Of a DNA stretch of 8,377 nucleotides, positions 1 through 6,169 are shown piece after piece. The stretch covers positions 1 through 8,377 of the forward strand of contig JAJYOS010000247.1 of NCBI GenBank assembly GCA_021796055.1. Reading direction: 5' to 3'. The stretch's first letter is position 1; every line of letters begins with the position of its first letter. The notes under the pieces are model-generated. The model made no database searches and was not told the origin of the DNA. It saw only the letters and a list, made by a program, of their open reading frames with translations. The DNA comes from Bacteroidota bacterium. GTDB lineage: Bacteria; Bacteroidota; Kryptoniia; Kryptoniales; JAKASW01. Both the position numbers and the translations under genes were made by a program.

Positions 1-1301
1 TTGTCTTTGCCTTCTTGACCACCTTCATGGCGGGTGTGGAACTTATTCGAAAGGGAATGCGAAAGCCGGTCGGCTCGTTGACCCAGATGGCGGCAATACG
101 TCTCGGGAAAAGGACTGAAAAGCGCAACCCGCTCATAAAGGACTTTGTCCCCCTCGCCGCGTTGGAGAATCTGAAGTTTGCTGGCTGGGATATATTCGGT
201 GGCACCGCCTACGATGCGGCGAAGAAGGCGGGCGTTTTGAGCAAAGACGATCTGGAGCTTGCCCGGCCGTTCCTGAAAGGCGTGGAGGTCATGCCGGCAG
301 TCTTTGATCAGAATTATGTAAAGAGACTTCGCCCGAAGGTGGTCAAGAAGGCAAAGACAAAGATGGAGCTGGCCGAGCAACTCCGCGACGACATTAGATC
401 TACAATGAAGAGCCACGGCTCGAACCGAGGAGTGATGGTATGGTGCGGTAGCACGGAAGTCTACACTGAGGAAGGCGATGTGCACCGGGATCTCAAGAAT
501 TTCGAGAAAGGGCTCGCGAAGAGCGATCCCAAGATCGCGCCGAGCATGATCTACGCCTATGCTGCGATGAAGGAGGGATTGCCGTTCGCCAACGGTGCAC
601 CAAACTTGACCGTCGATATGCCGGCGATGACCGAGCTGGCGAGGGAAGCGAAACTTCCGATAGCAGGAAAAGACTTTAAGACGGGGCAGACTCTTCTGAA
701 GACTGTTCTCGCGCCGATGCTGAAGGCACGCATGTTGGGGTTAAACGGATGGTTCTCAACCAACATACTCGGAAATCAGGACGGCGAAGTTCTCGACGAA
801 GCAGGTTCGTTCAAGACCAAGGAAGTAAGCAAGCTCTCGGTCCTTGAGCATATCCTGCAGCCTCAGATCTATCCAGAGCTCTATTCAGACTACTACCACA
901 AAGTCCGGATAAACTACTATCCGCCGCGCGGAGATGACAAAGAGAGCTGGGATAATATCGACATATTCGGCTGGCTCGGCTATCCGATGCAGATAAAAGT
1001 GAATTTCCTCTGTAAGGATTCGATACTTGCGGCGCCTGTGTTGCTTGATCTGGTGCTTTTCCTTGATCTGGCGCATCGTGCAGGTTTGTCCGGAATACAA
1101 GAATGGTTATCTTTTTACTTCAAAAGCCCGATGTGCGCGCCGGAGCTTTATCCGGAACATGACCTTTTCATTCAAATGACGAAACTGAAGAACTATCTTC
1201 GTTACCTGATGGGCGAGGAGTTGATAACACACCTTGGAGTTGAGTACTACCCGGAGAATTCGGGCGGGAACCCGACGCGGCGTCGTTCCGCGAGCAAATA
1301 G
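1..1301 (+). CDS. Inositol-3-phosphate synthase (myo-inositol-1-phosphate synthase), 5' partial
   Basis: This enzyme converts glucose 6-phosphate to 1D-myo-inositol 3-phosphate in the cytoplasm with an internal NAD oxidation-reduction cycle, the first step toward inositol lipids and solutes. Family hallmarks are visible, counting from the TTG at 15: SLTQMAAIRLGKRTE (21-35), a WCGSTEVY segment (143-150), GLPFANGAPNLTVDMPA (188-204), GKDFKTGQT (218-226) at the active site, and NGWFSTNILGNQDGEVL (244-260), followed by KTKEVSKLSVLEHIL. The reading frame stays open to the left edge (codons begin at base 3). The first visible residues, VFAFLTTFMAGVE, align with the family's N-terminal nucleotide-binding loop (GGAVATTF-like), so the TTG at 15 is probably internal and only some 10-30 residues are missing. 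The TAG stop (1299-1301) touches the ribosome binding site of the sigma gene 6 nt later, suggesting co-transcription. The C-terminal tail (SGGNPTRRRSASK) is basic and poorly conserved. Family assignment is secure; the pathway served is not shown here. Confidence 0.95.
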   Translation, partial: VFAFLTTFMAGVELIRKGMRKPVGSLTQMAAIRLGKRTEKRNPLIKDFVPLAALENLKFAGWDIFGGTAYDAAKKAGVLSKDDLELARPFLKGVEVMPAVFDQNYVKRLRPKVVKKAKTKMELAEQLRDDIRSTMKSHGSNRGVMVWCGSTEVYTEEGDVHRDLKNFEKGLAKSDPKIAPSMIYAYAAMKEGLPFANGAPNLTVDMPAMTELAREAKLPIAGKDFKTGQTLLKTVLAPMLKARMLGLNGWFSTNILGNQDGEVLDEAGSFKTKEVSKLSVLEHILQPQIYPELYSDYYHKVRINYYPPRGDDKESWDNIDIFGWLGYPMQIKVNFLCKDSILAAPVLLDLVLFLDLAHRAGLSGIQEWLSFYFKSPMCAPELYPEHDLFIQMTKLKNYLRYLMGEELITHLGVEYYPENSGGNPTRRRSASK

Positions 1302-1307
1302 GAGCGG

Positions 1308-1907
1308 ATGAAGGAAGAGGAACGACACAAAAGAGCTGAAGAAGACGCGATTCTTGTCCGGCGGGCCATCGCCGGTGATGAGAAGGCGTTTAAAGCTCTC
1401 ACCAGAAGATACAAGAACCCGATAGCCCAGATAGTCTACAAACTCGTCCGGGACAGAAGCCAGATTGAAGACCTCACCCAGGAGGTCTTTATCAAGGCGT
1501 TCCAACACCTCGATGATTTCGACTATGAACACCAGTTTGCTTCCTGGCTGTTCAAGATCGCGAACAACCACTGCATAGACTACATTAGAAAGAAGAGACT
1601 CAGGGTCTATTCCATTGACGAGCAATTGCGGACCGAGGAAGGTGAAATAGAACACGAGATACCGGACTCCACTTATGAACCGGATCTAAACATGCTCAGG
1701 GAACAGAAAACTCGGCTCATACGCACCGCAATCGACACACTCCCCAAGAAATACCGCGAGGTGATTATCTTAAGACATCAGGAGGAGCTAAGTTACGAGG
1801 AAATTGCCAAGAAAACGGGGCTGCCTGTAAATACAATTAAGGTTCAGTTGTTCCGGGCGCGCGAGATGATGTACAAGTTTCTCAAAGACAAAATCAGGCA
1901 TTATTGA
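1308..1907 (+). CDS. RNA polymerase sigma-70 family factor, ECF (RpoE-like) type
   Basis: The 199-residue protein has only sigma regions 2 and 4, the layout of extracytoplasmic-function sigma factors. Region 2 covers about residues 25-98, with DLTQEVFIKAF (55-65) as the core-polymerase-binding helix and FASWLFKIANNHCIDYIRKKR (77-97) as the -10-recognition part. Region 4 covers about 133-192, with LPKKYREVIILRHQEELSYE and the helix-turn-helix EIAKKTGLPVNTIKVQLFRAR (165-185) for -35 binding. An acidic linker (about 102-132) joins them. The N-terminal 15 residues are highly charged. The ATG at 1308 is preceded by GGAG (1301-1304), closer than usual, and the SD shares a base with the upstream TAG. 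Its TGA is followed 35 nt later by an exported toastrack protein. No zinc-finger or membrane anti-sigma gene lies next to it, which is unusual for this class. The promoters it recognises cannot be deduced from the window. Confidence 0.95.
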   Translation: MKEEERHKRAEEDAILVRRAIAGDEKAFKALTRRYKNPIAQIVYKLVRDRSQIEDLTQEVFIKAFQHLDDFDYEHQFASWLFKIANNHCIDYIRKKRLRVYSIDEQLRTEEGEIEHEIPDSTYEPDLNMLREQKTRLIRTAIDTLPKKYREVIILRHQEELSYEEIAKKTGLPVNTIKVQLFRAREMMYKFLKDKIRHY

Positions 1908-1911
1908 AACA

Positions 1912-1933
1912 AATTACGGGGACCTCCGTAATT
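1912..1933 (+). promoter_or_regulatory. Perfect 8-bp inverted repeat / hairpin between sigma factor and toastrack genes
   Basis: AATTACGG (1912-1919) and CCGTAATT (1926-1933) are exact reverse complements separated by six bases, and the stem can extend inward by a G-U and a G-C pair. The element starts 5 nt after the sigma stop codon and ends directly before the GGAA ribosome binding site of the next gene. No run of T follows, so it is not a classic intrinsic terminator. It could be an mRNA hairpin tuning translation or stability of the downstream gene, an attenuator, or a DNA operator. The structure is seen directly; its role is inferred. Confidence 0.55.
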
Positions 1934-1942
1934 GGAAATAAC

Positions 1943-2773
1943 ATGAAGACCCTACTGGCAATATTGATGTTCAGCACCACCGCTTTTGCCCAGAGATCCC
2001 TCCAGACCGGAGAAAACCTGGGCGGAGCCAAGTCACTCAAGGCAATTATCAAACTGGGCGCTGTGGACCTTCAGCTAAAAGGGGCGGAAGACCCGGATAA
2101 AGCATTCGGAGTCGATTACAGCTACACGAACGACGAGAAGGTCCCGAAGCTTATGTATGAGGTGGAGGACGGTAGGGGGATATTTCGGTTATCCAACGAT
2201 AAAGAGCACACGAACTTCCCCTTCCTGGGTTTCAACAAAGAAAAAGACTCTGTAAGTATTGAGCTTGCGAATTCGGTTCCAGTTTCTCTGGAAATGGGAT
2301 TCGGAGTTTGTGACGCGACGGTCGACCTTGGAGGGATGAAAATATCGGACGCTGACTTTTCCACAGGCGTATGCAGCTTCGATCTGAATTTCTCCTCGCC
2401 GAACAAGATTGAGTGCAGCAACATCTCGGTCAAGACGGGGATATCGAGCGTGACGGTCGAGAATCTGGCGAACGCTCGGGCGAAATCTGTAGACTTCAAC
2501 GGCGGGCTCGGTTCAATCAAGATCGACTTCGGCGGGAAATTTGTCAGCGACTGTGACTTGAGAGTCAAAACAGGACTTGGCTCGGTGGAGATATCGATCC
2601 CGTCGGATATCAATACCACCATTATTACGCCGGAGAGTTTCCTGACGTCGGTTGATGTCGCGGGATTCTACTCCCAGGGGGGCGGGGTCTATCGCTCAAG
2701 CGAGAAGAGGGGGCCGAAGCTCACCATACATGTTGAAGCCTCGATGGGCGGGGTTAAGATTAAGAGCTACTAA
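1943..2773 (+). CDS. Exported toastrack / LiaF-like (DUF4097-type) beta-repeat protein
   Basis: The predicted 276-residue protein begins with a short Sec signal peptide, MKTLLAILMFSTTAFA followed by Q17, with an AxA-type cleavage site and no lipobox cysteine, so it is likely periplasmic or surface-exposed. The mature part is almost all short beta strands with a recurring Gly-rich pattern: MGFGVCDATVDLGG (118-131), TGVCSFDLNF (141-150), TGISSVTVEN (165-174), GGLGSIKIDFGG (187-198), TGLGSVEISIP (210-220) and ASMGGVKIKSY (266-276). This is the style of toastrack domains of the LiaF/DUF4097 group, often linked to envelope stress. Four cysteines (C123, C144, C158, C204) lie in the repeats. I chose the ATG at 1943 over the TTG at 1904 because it starts the signal peptide directly and has GGAA five bases upstream. 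It follows the sigma gene by 35 nt, so it may be in the same transcript or a target of that sigma. The precise family is less certain than the fold type. Confidence 0.8.
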   Translation: MKTLLAILMFSTTAFAQRSLQTGENLGGAKSLKAIIKLGAVDLQLKGAEDPDKAFGVDYSYTNDEKVPKLMYEVEDGRGIFRLSNDKEHTNFPFLGFNKEKDSVSIELANSVPVSLEMGFGVCDATVDLGGMKISDADFSTGVCSFDLNFSSPNKIECSNISVKTGISSVTVENLANARAKSVDFNGGLGSIKIDFGGKFVSDCDLRVKTGLGSVEISIPSDINTTIITPESFLTSVDVAGFYSQGGGVYRSSEKRGPKLTIHVEASMGGVKIKSY

Positions 2774-4866
2774 AGAAGTTTGAACTTCGCAATTCCCTGG
2801 TGAGGCAGGGAGTCCACCAAGGTATCCTGATCGTACACTGAAACCGTAAAAGCTGCCTCGCCGGATTTCATCTCACCGCATTCAATCTCGACCTGCAAAG
2901 ACTCTCCGGTTCTGTAATGGAGCCCAAACTTGATCTCATCTCCCGCGGTTTCGGTTTTGTACATAATGCTGCTTCCCATTTCGAGTGTTATTCTGGCTGG
3001 AGAGAAGAATTCGATGACTATTTTCTCTGAAGTGAACCGCTGTGTCGACTCGATCATTACGTAGAGTCTGCTTTTGTCGTTCCCGAAGCTCACCCTTTTT
3101 AACTGGAGACCGGCCTTCTGCATCGCGCCGGCGGCCTGCTCAACGAAGCCGGCGTTCTTCCAGTCTGCGGCCACAATTTCTCTCGCGATCTTCGGCGAGA
3201 TGGTTCGGACCGGCTGGCGATAACTCAGGTGTTCGACTCTTCTCTTGATCGGCTCGGCAAGCTCCGCCGGCGGAGCTATTCCCATTATGGTATAGGCCTG
3301 CTTCAGGTGGTATCTGAATAGCTCGTCGAACCCCGCAGCCTGAACAGATTTATGTTCGTCGCCGTACCACCAGCACCAGTCAGAGCCTTCGTCAATTATA
3401 ATCTCCTTAAAGACCTTCGCTCGCATTTTAGGCGGGAGCGCGGCGGATTTTTTCTCGAAGGTTTTCCGCGCGTCGTGGAGAAGGTCCCAGGCTCTGTTGT
3501 CCTCGTGCTGTCCTATCCAGATGTCAAAGTTTCCGTTTATCCAGGAGCCCGGCTCGATGTGCCGGATTGCATTGTCTTTCTTCACCTTGACATCTGATGG
3601 GAGTATTGTCGTTAATCCCGGCTCGTTGGACATCAGGTAGTAAAGCGTTCTGAGAAAGTCTTTGCCGTCGCTCTGGTAGAATTCCCAGGCGTTCTCACCA
3701 TCGAGGATTATGGATACGACGGCGGCATCGAGTACTTTCTCACCGTACCTGTCAAGGAGGGAGCTTCTAATTCTGAGCAGATTCGATACGAAATCGTGTG
3801 CAGCGTCGTCAGGGCTCCAATGAGAATATGTAAAGCCGATCTTATCGGAAAGATTGTGGTCGCGGAAGAACATCTTCACCGGATTACCCCCGCCGACAAA
3901 ATTATACGGGAAGTATTTCTCTAGAAAATCGCCGGACAAAGTCTTTCCAGACGTGGCCAGCGTCTTGCGCAGGATTGCCTCGTCCGTCGCCACCCAGGCG
4001 ACTCTATTTTTGGCTATGAGCTTCATGGCGTTGTCGCTCACCGAGCCCTCGCTGGGCCACATCCCGGAGGGCCGGGATCCAAACACGCTTTTGCCGTATT
4101 CCAGCGCGGCTTTGATCTGATAGTCCGCGTCCTGAGGATACTTGTACCTTGACTGCGGCAGGATTGCGCGGGGGTTTGCATCAAGAGCCGCGTTACTGTC
4201 GCAAAGGAGAGGTAAGATCGGATGATAGAATGGCGAAACCGATATCTCAATTTGCTTTCTTCTCGCTGCGTCGATATGATGAGGGATTATCCTCGCCATG
4301 ATTTCCAGCTGCGCAGCCAGCAGCTTATGTTTCTCCTCTTCTGAAAAATTTCTTTGTTTGTCGAGGTAGTGTTTGAACGGCGGATCGAATCTCGAGTATT
4401 CACCGACCCAGGATAGATTCCACCAAACCTGAAGATCGCGTAAATCCTGGGTGCTGAATTTGCCTATGACAGAATATAAATCACCATCGGTTCTAAAGGC
4501 CCCTCGTTTGGCGAAGAGTTCGGCGTACCGGGGATAACGCCGGATCATTCTCTCCGGATTGGCAAAAAAGAATGTCTTCAGCGCCTCGATCCTGTCGGAT
4601 TCCGAGAACGACTCCGGGTTCTTTGCGGAGAGGATGTATGCATCGTCTGTGGCGGTGCCCTTCAGATAATCGCCGATCTGCTCGAGCAGCGACGGTGCGA
4701 AGTTGAATGTCTGCCTGATTTTCGGATAATCGTCCAGCATCCGTACCATATCCCAGTAGTCCTTGATCCCGTGCATACGGACCCATGGCATAAGAAAAGT
4801 GCCGTCGGTTTTGTAGTATGGCTGGTGGTGGTGCCAGACAAAAAGGACTTTTAGTGGTGCAGTCAC
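2770..4866 (-). CDS. Glycoside hydrolase family 57 protein (COG1449-type alpha-glucan enzyme)
   Basis: GH57 enzymes are retaining enzymes on alpha-glucans (amylase, 4-alpha-glucanotransferase, branching or pullulanase activities). There is no signal peptide, so this one probably acts on cytoplasmic glycogen or maltodextrin. Numbered from the GTG at 4866 (698 aa): WHHHQPYY (11-18) is motif 1; SPFYHPILPLL (211-221) motif 2; WPSEGSVS (270-277) carries the presumed nucleophile E273; ILDGENAWEFY (387-397) carries the presumed acid/base D389; GSWINGNFDIWIG (440-452) and a Trp-rich DEGSDWCWWYGDEH (492-505) follow. Residues about 570-698 are beta-rich and look like a separate C-terminal domain that I do not recognise. 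The frame extends upstream to a TTG at 4911, but the GTG is preferred because it overlaps the preceding gene's TGA (GTGA, 4866-4863), a translational-coupling arrangement, and puts motif 1 near the N-terminus as is usual. It is the last gene of the minus-strand operon. Exact substrate and reaction cannot be read from sequence. Confidence 0.9.
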   Translation of the reverse strand: MTAPLKVLFVWHHHQPYYKTDGTFLMPWVRMHGIKDYWDMVRMLDDYPKIRQTFNFAPSLLEQIGDYLKGTATDDAYILSAKNPESFSESDRIEALKTFFFANPERMIRRYPRYAELFAKRGAFRTDGDLYSVIGKFSTQDLRDLQVWWNLSWVGEYSRFDPPFKHYLDKQRNFSEEEKHKLLAAQLEIMARIIPHHIDAARRKQIEISVSPFYHPILPLLCDSNAALDANPRAILPQSRYKYPQDADYQIKAALEYGKSVFGSRPSGMWPSEGSVSDNAMKLIAKNRVAWVATDEAILRKTLATSGKTLSGDFLEKYFPYNFVGGGNPVKMFFRDHNLSDKIGFTYSHWSPDDAAHDFVSNLLRIRSSLLDRYGEKVLDAAVVSIILDGENAWEFYQSDGKDFLRTLYYLMSNEPGLTTILPSDVKVKKDNAIRHIEPGSWINGNFDIWIGQHEDNRAWDLLHDARKTFEKKSAALPPKMRAKVFKEIIIDEGSDWCWWYGDEHKSVQAAGFDELFRYHLKQAYTIMGIAPPAELAEPIKRRVEHLSYRQPVRTISPKIAREIVAADWKNAGFVEQAAGAMQKAGLQLKRVSFGNDKSRLYVMIESTQRFTSEKIVIEFFSPARITLEMGSSIMYKTETAGDEIKFGLHYRTGESLQVEIECGEMKSGEAAFTVSVYDQDTLVDSLPHQGIAKFKLL
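2792..2813 (+). terminator. Weak hairpin just past the plus-strand cluster, inside the 3' end of the GH57 gene
   Basis: ATTCCCTG (2792-2799) can pair with CAGGGAGT (2806-2813) over eight base pairs, one of them G-U, around a six-base loop. It sits 19 nt after the toastrack stop codon and could act as a 3' end or stabilising hairpin for the plus-strand transcript. No T-tract follows, and the bases also encode the C-terminus of the opposite-strand GH57 protein, so it may be coincidence. Confidence 0.2.
4863..4866 (-). other. GTGA stop/start overlap joining GWxTD and GH57 genes
   Basis: On the minus strand the four bases GTGA contain the TGA stop of the GWxTD gene (4865-4863) and an in-frame GTG for the GH57 gene (4866-4864). 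No good Shine-Dalgarno lies at normal spacing; an AGGA lies roughly 20 bases upstream within the GWxTD coding sequence. Re-initiation by the same ribosomes is the likely mechanism. Confidence 0.65.
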
Positions 4867-6158
4867 CTTCGAGGGAAATCCATTCCTGATGTTGGTGAAT
4901 TGTTGTCCCAAATGGGTGTGCGCAATCTATAATCGCCGAACCCGGTATCATCGGTGAAAAGAAACCTGTGCCTCTTTTGGTAGTATTGCCAGATCTCGTA
5001 GGGTTTAGTATCTGTATTGAAGGGACGTCTTTCGACGTTGTCCGGAGGGCCGAACAAAATATAGATCATACCTCTGTCGCTCTGCCAGCCGGCGAAGAAA
5101 CCGGAGAAATGTTCGTTTGCATAGGCAACCCTGTTGAAATACTCCTCCATGAGAAGCCTCCCGTCCATGGACAAATTGGAGTGGTAACCCCGCCAAAATT
5201 CCAGGAACCGACTCTTTTTGGTCGTCAGGTCGGGTGAAGCTTTAATGCTGTCAATCGTCGAAGAGCTCGCGATGAACATCATTTCGTCAGCCGCCTTATC
5301 GAGATCGGTTATGGTCGACGGAAGATCGGAAAAATGAAATGAAAAGGAAGTCACCGTGCTCGCCAATACGTCGGCCCGTTCGTTGTCCGTGCCCCGGAGT
5401 GAAACTCTGAGCCTGTAATGACTCATTGGGAGTTGAGCCTTAGGTATGTCTTCCAAGACGCTTGTCACAGGGCTTTTCAACGCAAGCCATCTTGAATTCA
5501 AATACAAAATCCTGTCCGCAGTCCCTATCACCTCGGTGGTAACGTAGACCGAATCGAATTCGCCGTTTGAGTAGACTTCATAGAAGATCGGGAAAGAGTT
5601 ACTCGATGAGAAGACATTACCCTGGACGCTGGGAATTATGGTGCGTTTTCCTCCGGCTTCCGACGCGGCGAGCAGTATCATTATGTCTGAGACCGACGTC
5701 GCCCTGGCGGAGAAGTCCGTTGCCAGGACTTCGCTTGTCTCAACGACTGAATCTCCTGTCTCCGGCTCGGTCACGTTGACGAGGAGGGTATAGGAACCTG
5801 GAGCTACCGCGAAGTGCCGTTGAGATGACGATACGATGTAATCGCTGAGTGTCTCGTCGAATTCCCTGCAGACAGCTTTTTCCTCCCAAGTTTCTTCGAC
5901 AGTGGTATCGTCATTCCCGCCGGTGAGACGGACCGTTATGGTGTAAGAGGATGTGAAGCTGCCACCGTCCTTGACGAAGTGGAGCCGGTTGTAGGGTATC
6001 TGGAAATAAAAATCGATTCTGCTCCCGCCATCGGGTGATTTGAAGTTGAGGGCCTGGAAGTAAAAGCGAGGAACGGTTGCTGGGTAGGGACGCTGCAGCT
6101 CAACCTGTGCCGTCGCAGACAACGTAAGCATAAGGAGTGACGTTATCGTCCTTATCAC
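4863..6158 (-). CDS. GWxTD domain-containing exported protein
   Basis: The 431-residue protein starts with a signal peptide (MIRTITSLLMLTLSATA, cleavage likely before Q18; no lipobox), so it is exported. Residues about 25-280 form a beta-rich region with many short strands, resembling the N-terminal half of GWxTD proteins. The C-terminal region about 285-431 holds the defining motif, here GWQSD (357-361) followed by RGMIYILFGPPDNVE (362-376), then an aromatic segment YEIWQYYQKRHRFLF (387-401). The motif has Ser where the family name has Thr. The GTG start at 6158 has an AGGAGA Shine-Dalgarno (6170-6165) six bases upstream that shares a base with the rimO stop codon, fixing both the start and the operon link. 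The stop overlaps the GH57 GTG start. The family is common in FCB-type genomes, and to my knowledge its molecular role is unknown. Confidence 0.88.
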   Translation of the reverse strand: MIRTITSLLMLTLSATAQVELQRPYPATVPRFYFQALNFKSPDGGSRIDFYFQIPYNRLHFVKDGGSFTSSYTITVRLTGGNDDTTVEETWEEKAVCREFDETLSDYIVSSSQRHFAVAPGSYTLLVNVTEPETGDSVVETSEVLATDFSARATSVSDIMILLAASEAGGKRTIIPSVQGNVFSSSNSFPIFYEVYSNGEFDSVYVTTEVIGTADRILYLNSRWLALKSPVTSVLEDIPKAQLPMSHYRLRVSLRGTDNERADVLASTVTSFSFHFSDLPSTITDLDKAADEMMFIASSSTIDSIKASPDLTTKKSRFLEFWRGYHSNLSMDGRLLMEEYFNRVAYANEHFSGFFAGWQSDRGMIYILFGPPDNVERRPFNTDTKPYEIWQYYQKRHRFLFTDDTGFGDYRLRTPIWDNNSPTSGMDFPRR

Positions 6159-6169
6159 AGGTTGTCTCC

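Noticed and set aside
15..17. TTG as the start of the inositol-3-phosphate synthase gene
   Set aside because: The frame is open to the left edge and the residues before it fit the family's nucleotide-binding loop, so the true start lies outside the window.
1107..1655. Long minus-strand ORF (182 codons) opposite the synthase/sigma junction
   Set aside because: It is antisense to two well-identified genes, spans their junction and has no recognisable product.
1904..1942. TTG at 1904 as the start of the toastrack gene (overlapping the sigma stop)
   Set aside because: It would add 13 polar residues before the signal peptide and translate through the hairpin; the ATG at 1943 has its own GGAA site.
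2122..2622. 166-codon minus-strand ORF inside the toastrack gene
   Set aside because: It is a shadow of a repetitive coding sequence; the low-complexity Ser/Pro/Thr composition is typical of antisense reading.
2775..2788. GAAGTT-TG-AACTTC palindrome just after the convergent stops
   Set aside because: The stem is AT-rich with too small a loop to be a stable hairpin, and there is no T-tract.
4867..4911. TTG at 4911 as the start of the GH57 gene
   Set aside because: It adds 15 residues not expected before motif 1 and overlaps the GWxTD gene by 49 bases; the GTG in the GTGA overlap is simpler.
4493..4951. 152-codon minus-strand ORF overlapping the GH57 start
   Set aside because: It is in another frame of the real GH57 gene, and its composition is unlike a folded protein.
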